A DNA stretch of 59,230 bases from Adiantum capillus-veneris (lineage: Eukaryota; Streptophyta; Polypodiopsida; Polypodiales; Pteridaceae). The notes under the pieces are model-generated. The model ran no database searches, was not told where the DNA came from, and worked only from the letters and a program-made list of their open reading frames with translations. The position numbers were made by a program, and so were the translations under genes. The stretch spans positions 1 to 59,230 of the forward strand of contig JABFUD020000327.1 of the NCBI GenBank assembly GCA_014529385.2. The letters run 5' to 3'. Positions 10,741 to 21,636 of the stretch are shown one piece after another; the first letter of the stretch is position 1; each line of letters opens with the position of its first letter.

Positions 10741-11404
10741 CATAGGAGATGCTCCAACAAATCCATCATGAAAAACAACGAGCAAAGGAGAAACAGAGGG
10801 TAAGAGAAGAAGCACAAGCATAAGCAAAAGAACGCATTGCAAAACGAAGGCTTCTACAACAACAACAACTACAAATTGGATCACCGTTGAAAATAAATGC
10901 TATTCGATTAACAAATTTTAATGAAGACACAATGGATTCAATAATTGCAGTCAAAGTGGGTAGCAACCAAGTTGACTCGACGACATTGCTTGATTCAGGA
11001 GCTTAAGCAAATCTATTTCTTGCAAATTATATAAACAGCTCAAGATTGAAGAACAACTCCATCCTACTCAACAAGCACTGGAAAGAAGTACATCATATTC
11101 ATTAAGAATGGTGGGCTGGACGATATTGCATGTACGAATACATCAATATGTTTATCCCCACAAGTTTTATGTCATTGAGGATGTGAGTACACTACATCCG
11201 ATGATGTTGGGACAACCATGGCAAAAAGAGTATAATGTGCAGATAGATTGGAGTTCAAATACAATTAAAATTCAACAAGCACAACAACACCAAGTGGTAG
11301 CATTTGCTCAGACAACCCGGAACCAGCAAAAGATATCTACGAATGATAACCAGGAAACCGCCCACCGTAATCAATCAAAAATGAGACACCACAGACGACA
11401 ATAA
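10741..11404 (+). pseudogene. E1 second aspartic-protease-like domain, downstream of integrase
   Basis: After the integrase C-terminus the same frame continues through a Lys/Arg/Glu/Gln-rich helix (10745-10870) into a retropepsin-like fold: TTLLDSGA (active triplet D-S-G at 10992-11000), then, after a small frameshift, a strand-rich stretch and LGQPWQKEYNVQIDW (from about 11204) in ORF 11108-11404. DSGA plus a Leu-Gly hydrophobic motif 70-75 residues later is the retropepsin pattern. Stops at about 10747, 10828 and 11004. It is distinct in sequence from the protease at 2833-3992. Function is unknown. Confidence 0.7.
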
Positions 11405-12150
11405 ATAGATCAAGGTCAGCAATACCCAAACAACATGTATGGGTACAGAAGGATGGAAGTGAACGGACCTACAAACAACAATTCAATGGCAGAAGACCTC
11501 CAAAAAACAATGTTAAACAAACACCGAACCGGGTCATAAAACAGATCTGGATATCGAAAAACATGCTCAATCGCCAACTACATGAGACACGCATTTGGAT
11601 CCCCAAAGTGAAGCTACAAGAACTCCATTCAGTACAAGCAACACAAGTAGCCAGACAATCACTAAATCTGACATCAATAAACAGATCTAGGTGGGTGCCG
11701 ATCAAAAGAACCGCAAAAACAACCAAAGAAGAGGCCATAAACCTCCAAATGCCTCCAAATCAAAGCTACAAATGGCAATCAAAAGAGAAAAATATTATGG
11801 CCACATCGGACAAGACACTCCCATCCAAGGAGATCACAACGGCAATATCTACAGTAGTGGCAAACTAAGCCACTTTCGCAAAGAAGACGATCAAAGAACG
11901 AGCAGCAGATTTATAACTTTTAATTGCAAAGAAAATCTGCCAACCAAACCAGGAACAAATAGGAAACATCAACGTCAAATGCCAATAAGCATCTTGCTTA
12001 CACCCTCCTCTCGCACCGCATTAATTTTACCATGCATTGATTGAGTATGCATCAGGTAGGGCCACTTTACAAGGCCCCGCATTAGCACAATTTTTAACCC
12101 ATGCACTGCACATACCCCGAGGCGATACCTTGTCATCCAAGAGGACTCCG
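11405..12150 (+). pseudogene. E1 3' tail with W-I/V-P-K motifs
   Basis: Overlapping ORFs (11563-11868, 11691-12044) encode a basic, Gln/Lys/Thr-rich chain. Three spaced aromatic-P-K-like motifs can be read: IWISKNML (about 11544-11567), IWIPKVKL (about 11593-11616) and RWVPIK (about 11689-11706). The repeats suggest a low-complexity binding tail of the E1 polyprotein. I cannot assign a function. Confidence 0.45.
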
Positions 12151-12153
12151 ATT

Positions 12154-12168
12154 AGGAGGGGGGGAGGC
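12154..12168 (+). other. Polypurine tract of E1
   Basis: A G-rich all-purine run (AGGAGGGGGGGAGG) just after the last E1 coding sequence, where plus-strand DNA priming starts next to a 3' LTR. A 3' LTR would begin within a few bases, but no second copy is in the window to fix its start. Confidence 0.6.
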
Positions 12169-13560
12169 ATTCTCAATGCGAACCCGATGACCGTAAAAAG
12201 CAGCAAAAAGGGTATGTTTTGACTATTTTTGACGGGTTTACGTTTGATTGCAAAATTTTCTAGACTAACCTAAGTACATATGCCCTTATACAGCATTAAT
12301 CAACAGATATATCAGGCCAAACGCCAAATTGAGGCCTATAGGTGTATGTATATATGTAAAAATAGCCATTTTTCAGGCAAAATATTGGTGAACGGAGAAA
12401 TCCGGCCATAAAAATTACATGTGAGTGTACATAGTGTGTCAAGGTGAAATTTTTGATTTATTTTAATTTTTGGGATTTTTTTGGGTTGACCTTGCTATTT
12501 TCTTTTTAATTTTTCTAATTATTCTTAGAAAAACCTCAAAAATACAAAAATCAGGTGAAAGATGAACGTAATGAAAAACAAAAAAGATGGGGATGATCAG
12601 TGACTATAAGATTACCCAGGGTACAATGTGGGTGCAATTATGAGAATGAAGCGGGAGGCGTGTTGTGGCCAGATTTTGATCGAATCGTCAAAATTCTCAG
12701 AAACTGGGCAAACGGAGTCCAAATGAGGAACTTTTCAATTCTAAACCTCGTCTCGCGAAAAGTTAGGAGCACATGTCAAATTTCATGAAAAATGGTTTGT
12801 GGACCCCCATTATAAGATTTTTTAACCCCACATAGAGCTCATTTCTACTATTTCACTTGTGAGAGAGAGCTCTAGCCACCTAGAGCGCACAGGACTTCCA
12901 ACAGCTGATACGCCGTGCACAGGCACTCGACAGCCACCAGATATGAGAGGTAGACTCAGCACCTTATGCTCTTCGTGTATATTTGATGTTTTGTCGCCAA
13001 GACTAGCATAGAACTCCAACAGGGTTTGCAGGGTAGAGGCCTGTAAGCATAGGTAGCCACCTAACGGCTAGCCCAATACCAACAAGACTTCATAGGAGGT
13101 TTACCCTAGCCTAAGAGACCAACCTTGGATGCCCAAAGGAGGCAAGAACGCAACGGAAAAAACCCTAACATCTCAAGCCCTGCAAAAGGCCACAAAGAGG
13201 AAAATCCGGCAAAAGTGACCCGAATGATACCAAAACTCATGGGTAGGAGCTTCTCGACGAGCTCTACAAGGCTACATAGGCCACATGACCATAAGGCGAC
13301 TCAAAGCTGGCCTAAGCTTCAGAAACAGCATCAGAAACGCAAAGCGTCACTTGGCTCTCACAGCCAAGCTAAACGTCCGTTTGCCACCAAACTTCACGAG
13401 CGGCTTACCAAGCCCTTCAATAACCAAGTCCTATGGTGGTAGACCACTACAAATAATCGGTGGCATGCAAACGCAATCATGGGCACTTCTAGACAGACAA
13501 ATCGCCAAACAAAGCTCAGGTGAAGCCAAAGCCAACAAGAATCGCATGGCCATGAGTCAC
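12169..13560 (+). other. Noncoding stretch, possible E1 3' LTR
   Basis: No convincing coding region. It follows the purine tract, is AT-rich to about 12560, and has a TATA-like element near 12812 (TTATAAGAT). This would fit an LTR, but no TG...CA boundaries, target duplication or PBS could be found, so the assignment stays open. ORFs at 13125-13442 and 13285-13596 overlap and look random. Confidence 0.35.
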
Positions 13561-14300
13561 ATCTTCAAAATCATGAAAAAGACATCCTGCACATAGTATG
13601 TCTCCAAGCTTGAAATGACCTGCAGGTGGATTTTTTTGATCTTCAAACATCTTTATCACATTCAAAAAACCCAACCACCAAGTTTCAAGCCAAACAAATC
13701 ACTTTTGGCCTCATAGCTCCATAGATGGACTTTTCATACTCTAAAGCATAAAAAATGGTCTTCCTACCCTTAAAACTTATCCAAATCCAAATCTAAGACC
13801 ATGGTGATGATCCACAGGCTATGCCCTCTCACATTGATAAGTTTCATGCAATTCTGAGCAAAAAGACATCCTATGCGTAGTATGTCTCCAGGGTCATTTT
13901 GACTTACTGAGCAAAGTTTGACATCATGAATGTGATCAACATGCTACAAGGAGCCTACATATTAAGTTTCAAGTCATTTGAATACCATTTGCTCATCATT
14001 ACAAGACATCCTACTCATTTTTATACCAAGAAGCCTAAAATAGTCAAAAATTGCACTTTTTGGTGTCTAAATTAAAATCCAAGCACATAGCTATGATGTA
14101 CAGGTCCTAAGCTATCATCATGTCAAGTTTCAAGTCATTCTAATGAAAAAGACATACTACGCGTAGGATGTCTTTAGGCTTATTTTGTAGCACAAATCCT
14201 ACTGTTTTCACTTGCAGGGCATCCTTAGTCCCTCTTGAGCTCATGTTTCAATTTTCAAGTCAATTGGATGGTTAAAACTCAGCTTATGTAATCTGTAAAG
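13560..14300. repeat. Degenerate tandem array (about 142/284-bp period) with 22-nt palindromes
   Basis: Imperfect 22-nt palindromes of the form GACATcCTacgcgTAGtATGTC occur at 13581-13602, 13865-13886 and 14151-14172, with a half-site at 14005. The spacing is 284, 140 and 146 bp. A second motif, AAGTTTCAAGTCATT, recurs about every 126-159 bp at about 13678, 13837, 13963, 14122 and 14250. The array stops just before the ORF at 14337, so it looks like an element leader. Confidence 0.75.
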
Positions 14301-14336
14301 AACGTTAACTTTGGGCTACTGAGTGAAACAGGATCC

Positions 14337-15150
14337 ATGGCAGCCGCTAAGTCGCCAGCAAAGAAGAAAAGAATGACCAACAAGGACTACCTCGATGATG
14401 TGGAGCCATTTATAATACCAGCAGAAACCACAAAGCCCACTACCACTTGGTTACAAAGCAATTTACTTGAAGCAAATGACCTCAGGATATACCAAGGCAT
14501 GTTCATAGACCTAGAGGTCAATGCCATAGAGCTACCAATGATACCACAGGAACTCAATGAGTTCACGAGAAAGCTAGAAATAGTGTCTATTTGGGAAAAG
14601 TTAGACTTACACAATTATTTTGAGGCTTTGCCAGTAGGAATTGACATTCAGAGAGTCTGGGAACTCGTCACCACCATAAAGGAGAATGGCATAGCCAGGT
14701 GAGAGCTCTGCATGGAAAGAACAAAGTGATTGTAATCACGCTAGGGGTGGTTGCAAGTGCCTTGAACCTCTCTAATGCAGGTGACAGTGTCAACAAGAGG
14801 CGAGAAGAGGTGAAGGTATACAAGGAAACCAAGAAGAACTACACATTCGAGGATATTGCGGATCCAATGGTGGCAACCATGTGCCAACTTTACAACCAAT
14901 ATTTCCATATCTGCACCAAGAGGCCTCAAAAGTACACTGTGCCACCTACAGCAATTGGAACAACATTCACATGGGCAATCAAGACAAGAAGCCTAGGAGA
15001 GATGGATTATGCGGCATACCTATAGGACCACATTGTGAGGATGGGAACCAAGAATCCTACATACATATGCAGCAGGGGAGATGCTCACAAAGGTGATATA
15101 TGAAGCTCTATAGGCTAGGGGCTAGTGGCCTCTTCCTCCATCACAGAATG
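14337..15150 (+). pseudogene. Unrecognised ORF, N-terminal part
   Basis: ORF 14337-14702 (121 codons) starts with ATG in a CCATGG context and a basic AAAKSPAKKKR segment. It runs by a small frame change into ORF 14699-15025 (108 codons). The protein is soluble-looking with no membrane segment. A stop at 15023-15025 is followed by readable coding to about 15150. The position after a leader-like array suggests the first ORF of a retroelement, but I do not recognise Gag motifs. It might instead be a plant transposon-associated ORF. No function is claimed. Confidence 0.5.
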
Positions 15151-16508
15151 AGTGGCTGAAGCTGACAGAAGACAAGGAAGAAGAGCAAACTATAGCTCCC
15201 AAGGTGACCACCAGATTGAAAAGAAGGTTAGAGACAGTAGAAGAAAAGCCACCTCAACCAAAGAAAGGAAAGAAAGCTACCATTCAGATGCCAGCAAAAG
15301 AGACAAAATCCCAGAAGGCCGCTCGGCTAGAGAGGCTGATGGACAGTTTCAGAGCCCAAAGAATGCTTAAAGGAGATCTAACAAATTATGGAAACCCTCA
15401 CTTGAGGCCATGTTTGTATCTTCTTGAAGTACTAATCGGGATCGCTTCGAAGATTAAATAAAGAATTTCGAGATCCTAGATTGGACGGCCGAGAATATCC
15501 AATCATACCTTTTACCAAAAAAGAGGTTGTTGATGTGAGGCGGAAGCTATTAGAAGATCAGGAAGGTGAAGAGCGAGAGAGGAAAACAAAGTCTAATCGA
15601 GACTTCAAAAAGAAGCCATCAACCCCACCACCAAGCCGCGAGCAGTCCTCCACCATCACCACCTCCTCCTAGTCCTCCTCAACCGCGACAAACTGAGGAG
15701 TTGAGTAAATCTAAGAAGCAACAAGAGTCCAAGAAAGAGGAGGACAAAGAGAAAGAGAAGAAGGAAGAAATTGAACCAAATCCTGAGAAGCAAGATCCGA
15801 AAGCAGAAAACTATGGAATATTCTTGGATCTACTAGCTGTTGGATACACTCGAGAAGAGGTAGCTCACACAGGTTTTCAAGTGTCAACCCCTAAACCAGA
15901 AGAAGACACACTGAGCCCTCGTTTGGTGGAGTTAAAGGAGATTGCAACAAACACATGGATTTGCAACCACAAGCCGAAGATTGGGAAGAAGTGATGCAGA
16001 AATTGCAAGGATTAAGAGCCAGATCAGTGGCCAAAGAGATTGAGTATGAAGGACTGAGGTTGAGTGAAGAAAAGGTGAAGGGTGAAGTGGAAACACTTCA
16101 GCAGAGCAAAGTCAAGAGAAAATGCACAGCCAGGCACAACTGCAAGCTGAACTAGAAGCGGCACTGAAGAAATGTCAAGAGTTAGAAAGCCAAAATCGAG
16201 AAACCAATCCGAAGATGATGAACTCTGAAGAAGAATACCAAACAATCAGCAATGCTTTGACTGAAGCAGTAAAGGAAAGGGATGGGCTCACCCTACAGCT
16301 GGCAGAAGAGTCAAAAAAGGTTGAGAGCTTGAAAGAGGCCAAGGACAAGGCTGAAATATCACATGAGGCTAGCCAAGATGAGGTGATTGAACTAAAGGAC
16401 CAAATCAAAGTGAAAGATCAAATGATTCAAAGGTTGAGAGCATCTTCGGGCAGAGAAAGAGCTGCAGCTACAACTAGCACTAGCCAAGATAAAGATGTGT
16501 TTGAATAA
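15151..16508 (+). pseudogene. Proline-rich then coiled-coil ORF fragments
   Basis: Continuation of the ORF from 14337 in shifting frames: ORF 15204-15461 (basic), ORF 15566-15994 (142 codons; Pro/Ser run at about residues 20-40, then Lys/Glu-rich), and ORF 16122-16508 (128 codons; heptad-like Leu/Glu/Lys coiled coil, ending in a Thr/Ser-rich tail). At least three frameshifts separate them. The composition suggests a filament-like or scaffold protein. No enzymatic motif seen. Confidence 0.5.
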
Positions 16509-16577
16509 CAAACGATAGAACTTCAAAAAGAGCCGACGCTTGAAAAGAGGCAGAGAGTGATGCTAGCAGAGGGATGA

Positions 16578-17030
16578 ATGGTGATACAAAGCAGATTGGA
16601 AGATGATAACAAATCATTGAAAGCAACAGTGGTTAACCTTCAGAAAAGACTAGAAGATGATACAAAGACGCTGCAAACAGAGAATGATGAGGTAAAACAG
16701 AAGCTAGAGAAAGTTGATAGAGTCAATGCAGAACTTAATGACCTATTAGTAGCTGTGATAGAACAAGCCCAGTTAGCAAAAGACGACTTACATAAGCAAC
16801 TGGACGAACTTAAGAGCCAAACAAGTGAAGAGCATCAACACAGTCATGGGCCGGCTGCTATGGAAGGAATTGATATAGAGAAAGTGTCAGATCCAGTGGA
16901 CACAACAATACAAGAAGACACACCTGTGGGACCATTACAAGAGCCCCGGGATCTGACACAAGAAGAAGAGGACAATCTACAAAAAGCAATAGAAGCATCC
17001 ATAAAAGACACCGCCAAAGAAGCAATGTAG
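16578..17030 (+). CDS. Coiled-coil protein fragment with C-terminal UIM-like motif
   Basis: An open ORF of 150 codons continues the coiled coil of the upstream pieces (LQKRLEDDTKTLQTEN style heptads, residues 1-90), then a His/Ser/Gly break, then an acidic tail. Residues 129-144 (16962-17009) match the ubiquitin-interacting motif pattern: acidic cluster, Leu, x2, Ala, x3, Ser, x2, acidic (EEEDNLQKAIEASIKD). UIMs bind ubiquitin in known families. Whether this one works is inference. The ATG at 16578 follows a stop at 16506-16508, so this is probably the 3' part of a broken longer ORF. Confidence 0.45.
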   Translation: MVIQSRLEDDNKSLKATVVNLQKRLEDDTKTLQTENDEVKQKLEKVDRVNAELNDLLVAVIEQAQLAKDDLHKQLDELKSQTSEEHQHSHGPAAMEGIDIEKVSDPVDTTIQEDTPVGPLQEPRDLTQEEEDNLQKAIEASIKDTAKEAM

Positions 17031-17480
17031 TGGGAGCATAGGATATTGAAGTCAATGACCATTCATAAATTAGATGCAAATGTCGTTCGACATGAATGGC
17101 TACAACCCTCTCTCCCCTATCCTCTTCTAAAATAAGAGGCTGCTACAATCAACAAGAGGATTAAAGAGGAGCCTATAGTGCCGTTGTACAATGAGGACAT
17201 CACCAAACCAGAAGGTGTTAAGCTCATTGTAGACTCTCAACCAAGATGGAGGAAGACATGGCTCACTAAATACCCACAGTATTTAGTACATTTGGTAGAG
17301 GCGCCTAAAATGATCAGAGACGACCTCAACTTTTTCCCTCTACCAAGGATGAGGACATGGAAGGAACATGGATTGCTGAAGAGAAGCCACCCCACGTGGC
17401 TCAACTACCCGAAGCTGCCAAGCTTGAAGGCAGGCAAGAGAATGAGTGAGCAATACATGGTGAAAACCCTAACGGGCACC
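17031..17480 (+). pseudogene. Coding remnant after the UIM-like ORF
   Basis: ORF 17178-17681 begins with a plausible protein (acidic start, then Trp/Pro-rich) to about 17470. Beyond that it is the antisense of the minus-strand gag of element N, so the ORF is chimeric. The junction lies near 17480. No domain recognised. Confidence 0.4.
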
Positions 17481-18302
17481 ATTAAATTTTTCACTGGCTC
17501 GCCTGACCTCTCTTGCATTATGCTCAAAAAGATATGTAAAACACTTCTGGCAGTCTTTGAAGTCTTCAAATTGGTGGGATGTTTTGGAACCATTTCAATG
17601 CTTTTCCTTCTAATGTCATTCCAAACCCCTCGAATTGAGTATGGAAATCGAATATGCATTCTGCTCTTAGCACTTGCTTAAAGCTTGCTAAGTGGTCGTA
17701 TGGATCCCCCGACCCACTATATTTTTTGACCCATTTTTGAAAATCAGCTGGTCTGACATGTCTATTTGGTTCAACTCCTGATCTCCTGACAGTTGGTTCT
17801 GTTCCGAGTCCTTCAAACCGGTTTGTTGGAAATAGTGACTTATGTAGCCCTGGACTGACTTTAGTGTCACCCGAGTTTCTGCGTGATGAGGTGATTTTTG
17901 ATTTCTTACCATTATTCTCAGAAGATCTCTCATGGTGTTCATCTCTTGGAATAGTTTCTGGTCCTTGGCCCAATATCCGATCCCTTATTGAATACCCTTG
18001 ATATTTGGTTTGTTTTACCTCCTCAAGAGTCATCATAACAAAGTTGTTGTTATAAAAATCCCTAAATAGGTAGGTTGGTAGATTTGCTGATCCCTTATCC
18101 TTGATCTTGAAGCTATAGATGATCAGTGTGTTAGTTATCTTGATTTGGCATGCAAAGTCCATAGAAGATCTTTTACATTTGTATCCTCCCAACAATAGAT
18201 TCCGATCCTAGGATTATCCATATTAAGTCGTTTCAAAGGGTTTAAATCAACTTGATCGTATCCCTCAAATTTTGAAGTTGGTGGTCCTTCTTTTGCAGCC
18301 AT
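17480..18302 (-). pseudogene. gag: Element N Gag (N-terminal and capsid part)
   Basis: The minus-strand ORF at 17566-18195 (209 codons), with an upstream segment starting at the ATG at 18302, contains the Gag core signature: PADFQKWVKKYSGSGDPYDH, then F-K, then GKALKWFQNI (about 17566-17750). Together these typify the retrotransposon Gag (capsid-like) family. A frameshift at about 18160-18190 separates the 18302 start from the longer ORF. After about 17480 the similarity ends, so the capsid C-terminus, knuckle and pol are missing. Confidence 0.8.
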
Positions 18303-18332
18303 ATATAGAATTATGGTATTTACTTCTAACCT

Positions 18333-18506
18333 CTATCTGTCTATCATGACAGGGTTTTCAACTTGTAAATACTGAATTTCGTTTCTATCCATGTACATAT
18401 TTTCTTGTTTGTTTTCCGTAATCTCTTCTTCAAACTCAATACCATGGTCATGAATGCAAATAGCATACTCTCCTTTAGGATCCACGTAAATTAACCTGAG
18501 CTCCAT
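18333..18506 (-). CDS. 57-codon upstream ORF of element N
   Basis: On the minus strand an ATG at 18506 opens a 57-codon frame (MELRLIYVDPKGEYAICIHD..., ending before TAG at 18333). It is acidic in its second half and lies about 30 bases ahead of the gag ATG at 18302. It could be an upstream ORF or a detached Gag N-terminus. No family recognised. Confidence 0.35.
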   Translation of the reverse strand: MELRLIYVDPKGEYAICIHDHGIEFEEEITENKQENMYMDRNEIQYLQVENPVMIDR

Positions 18507-20622
18507 GGCGATTAGTCTTATAGAAAGAGAGTATATGCTTATAGTGCACTATCGTTCTGGTTTTTGAGTGAGTCAAATAAGAAGACATTTCAGATGTTGA
18601 ATCATAAAAAGTGTCTGAGACTTCTTCACGACCAGATCTAAGGTTCATAAAGACTTGTGAAGCCCTGGATAGAGTACTTACTGTTGGATCAACTTGTTGT
18701 CAATTTCTTTCAAAAAACTTGACTTGATTGAAACTTCTATCAAGCTGCCAATTCCTCATCAGCTACAACCTGATTCCTGTATCAATTTTGATCAAGTTAG
18801 ATATTCTTTCACAAAGATTGTGTAGTTTTTGCTAACTATTGGGATAGGTCTATGTGTATCACTTCAAATCGAGCTAATTTAATCAGCAGTTGAGATTTTC
18901 AGACTCGACTTTGGCAAAAATCAAAGGATTAATCTGCAACCTGGAAACTCAGTGATCATATACCAATTTGGATCCGATTGGACCCAAAATTGTCCGATGG
19001 ATTTATATTATGCTGGTCTAACACTATACAAGTTCAAAAGTAAAAATGGTATCTCTTTGTAGTAGTAGTGAATAAATTCAATTATTTACTTTGTCACTTT
19101 TTTGCACTTTTTGGCTTGGTTTGCCAAGTATACAACGTATTAAGGTCCTTGGACAAGTTTCAACAAGTTTGGACAAAATCTGTTCAAGTTTATCAATTGT
19201 TTCGTGTCCGCAGACTCTGATTTCAAGAATTTGGCTTAAGTCTCACTTTTCTGATCCAAATTTCACCAAAATTGATTTGTGTGGTCTACTTGATATGCTT
19301 GACCTTGTGGTATGATCAAATATGCAAGATTGTCAATTTTTGAAGCAGATGTGAGTAATCGTGATTATTTACTCTAGCTAAATTTTTATAAATTTTTGTC
19401 CTAATCTTGACAAAGAACTGTTAAGCACCTCAATTTAATGTCTCTAGCCAAGTTTTATAAAGTTTGGACAAATTTTGGTCAAATGGTCATCACTTTTTTG
19501 TCCGCGGACTAACTTTGCAAATTTGGTCACAATTTTCAATCCAATGATCCAAAACTTACCAAATTTGGTTTTTGGGCTTATTACAACATGGTAAAAGTAG
19601 TGGTATGCTACCTTGGTCAAAAAAGTTTAAAAATGGAGCAGATGTAAATAATCACAATTATTTACTTCTGACAAATTTTTGCATCTTTTTGGTCAAATGA
19701 GCATATACACATGTCTATCATACAATATAGGTCTATGAATCAAATTTCATCAAGTTTGGACTATTTTTTTTCCAATTTACACTCAAGTTCTCGAAAGTCA
19801 GCACAATCTTTTGTTTTTACCCAGTTTTTTGCTAGTTTGGTGATCCAAATCCGATGTGCCTTTACAAAAGTTGTTTGTACACACGAGTCACTAGTATCAA
19901 CCTTGGTCAATTTTCAGCTGAAAGTAAATAATCACGATTATTTACTTCATGATTAAAATGAATAATTTTTTGCACTTTTTTCTCGGACAATCATTTCACG
20001 AGTTATTTTAAGTCTAGAAATCAAGTCAAAACTAATTTGACCTAAAAATGTCAAGAAAAAGTAAATAATTTGAGTTTTTGCCAACTCTTGAAATTTTTAC
20101 CTCAATGTGTCTTTGAGCTTACCCACCACTGGTTCATACAACTTTTAGGCTTGCTCTCGAGTCGGATTGAGTGGTTTGGAGTCTTTTCATGCTATTTCTA
20201 GCCATAGACCTGAAATTCTACAACTTCAAATAACACTCACAATGATTCTTTCGGAGAGAGCAATGTTCTGAAATCCACCTCGGATCCTACTTACCCTACT
20301 CCTAGGTTCTCATCCAATGGGCTTGTGGAAAGTGTCCACAAACACCCGTTTTCATGTTTTTTATGGTTTTCTGAGCCTTGATCTTAAGACTTGTATGTCT
20401 ATCAATTATCCTCAAAATCCTAATCTAGTTCCACTATCCTACAATCCTAAAGGCACCCGACAAGTACAACTTACCTCCAAGCTACGTCTACACAGCAAAA
20501 GACGATAATCTTAGGCTATGCGGTTTCTAAAAGAAAGTTTTTAACTCTAGGAGGTCCTAGAGGAAGTTAAAGGACAACTTCACAAGACGCTTTTGTTTTT
20601 CCCTAGTTTAGGTCTCTTCGAT
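18507..20622 (-). other. Long noncoding leader of element N
   Basis: About 2.1 kb between the primer binding site (20623-20641) and the first ORF. AT-rich, with no coding signal on either strand. About half is the palindrome-bearing array at 19060-20090. Leaders of this length occur in large Tat/Ogre-type Gypsy elements. Confidence 0.6.
19060..20090. repeat. Tandem leader array (about 284-bp period) with palindromes
   Basis: Imperfect palindromes GTAAATAATCAcGATTATTTAC occur at 19068-19090, 19351-19373, 19643-19665 and 19924-19946, with a half-site at 20061. The spacing is 283, 292, 281 and 137 bp. Between them the text TTGGACAAATTTTGGTCAAA-like motifs recur. The sequence differs from the array at 13560-14300 but the period and half-period are the same. 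Confidence 0.8.
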
Positions 20623-20641
20623 CCCCGGCAGCGACGCTAAA
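20623..20641 (-). other. Primer binding site of element N
   Basis: Reading the minus strand, the LTR end CCCACA is followed by TTTAGCGTCGCTGCCGGGGA. This resembles the TGGCGCCGTTGCCGGGGA-type site used by Athila/Tat/Ogre Gypsy elements, with TGG changed to TAG. It fixes the LTR end at 20642 and the minus orientation of N. Confidence 0.7.
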
Positions 20642-21430
20642 TGTGGGATGGGTGTCTAACCTCACTCCTATCGTATTGCAGATTTAGCGAGAACCACGAT
20701 TAAATTATTAATCCATGGGATGAAGCTAACTCGACTAGGCATAGAGGCTACAAGAGGTTGTCAATCTTGTGGAAAACAACAAACAACTCGCATCTAACTC
20801 AAGCTACACTTAAATGACTGAAATCACCAAAAGCCAATGGCTTATCGGCAAACAAATCACATCCGTTATAGTATCAAATGACATCCAAACGTAACAAAAC
20901 TTCTAGGACAAGTTTATAAGACCTAAGCACACATGCTTATGGTGTCAAATCCCACTTTAGGTCAAGTGCGATTATTAACAACAGTGGATTTTTGACCTAG
21001 TCGTTTTTGACGCAGAATGCACCTAGATGCTTAGCAATGATGCCCCAATACCCCACCTATGCTTAGCTTTTGATTTTGAAGTGTAATTCCTACTTATGAT
21101 GAAATTAGGCCGCGGGACGACGACGCCAAAAGCTACAAAATACCATGAAGTGTTTACGTATATGTTCAGTTCTTACATGCGGTTGCAATGCAACAAACGC
21201 GACTGTAATATGACAACCGAGGAGGGAGTAGGAAACATGAGAAGGAGAGAAGTGAGAGCCGTTAGCTCACGTTGTGTATTTCATTATCCAAAACTTAATA
21301 ATAACTTACAAAAACTGGCTTTTATACTTTAGCTAAGGATTTTGGTGGTCAAAACTAATATTTTGGGAGCTCTAACTAAAGACGGGTAATGAAAGGTTGA
21401 TATAATCTAAAAGCTTGTAGCCTCCGCTCA
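20642..21430 (-). mobile_element. 5' LTR of element N (outer end not fixed)
   Basis: The inner end is set by the PBS at 20623-20641 (plus-strand TGTGGGATGG is the complement of the LTR end). A TATA box on the minus strand at 21319-21326 marks the promoter region. The outer end lies to the right of 21330 and may reach the compound microsatellite at 21549. No target duplication was found. Confidence 0.6.
21319..21326 (-). promoter_or_regulatory. TATA box of element N LTR
   Basis: TATAAAAG on the minus strand, about 680 bp upstream of the LTR end. It would drive transcription leftward into the N leader and gag. Confidence 0.5.
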
Positions 21431-21546
21431 TCTATTACAAAGTTTATTCAAAAAATAAGAGTTACAATATTCCAGATTTATAAAAAAAAATAAGTGTTTT
21501 TTTATAATGAGAACTTCAAAAAATGGTATTCGAGTTAGCTTTCTGC

Positions 21547-21548
<2 letters not shown>

Positions 21549-21628
<80 letters not shown>

Positions 21629-21636
21629 CGAGAGAG

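Larger units (their letters stand above)
1..11276. repeat. Terminal direct repeat, copy 1 (about 11.3 kb)
   Basis: The first 11,276 bases reappear in the same order and orientation at 47963-59230. The offset starts at 47,962 and falls to 47,954 through small indels. I saw two differences before position 9000: an A-run of 8 versus 7 near 3020, and A versus G at 3986. About nine more cluster after 9020. The repeat includes E1, its MITE and its solo LTR, so it is not one transposon but a multi-element block. Both copies are cut by the window edges, so the true limits are unknown. Comparison was by eye and by matching translations, not by a full alignment. Confidence 0.97.
1..12170 (+). mobile_element. 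E1: Ty3/Gypsy LTR retrotransposon, decayed, 5' end outside window
   Basis: Domain order on the plus strand is Gag with zinc knuckles, coiled-coil spacer, aspartic protease, RT, RNase H, two integrase zinc fingers, integrase core, integrase C-terminus, a second protease-like domain, a W-I/V-P-K-rich tail, then a purine-rich tract at 12154-12168. RT before integrase places it in Ty3/Gypsy (Metaviridae). No 5' LTR is visible, since the window starts inside gag. Many stops and frameshifts mean it cannot encode a working polyprotein. A MITE and a foreign solo LTR are nested in it. Confidence 0.9.

Noticed and set aside
13560-20090. Palindromic arrays as CRISPR arrays
   Set aside because: The spacing of about 140-290 bp, diverged palindromes and eukaryotic retroelement context do not fit CRISPR.
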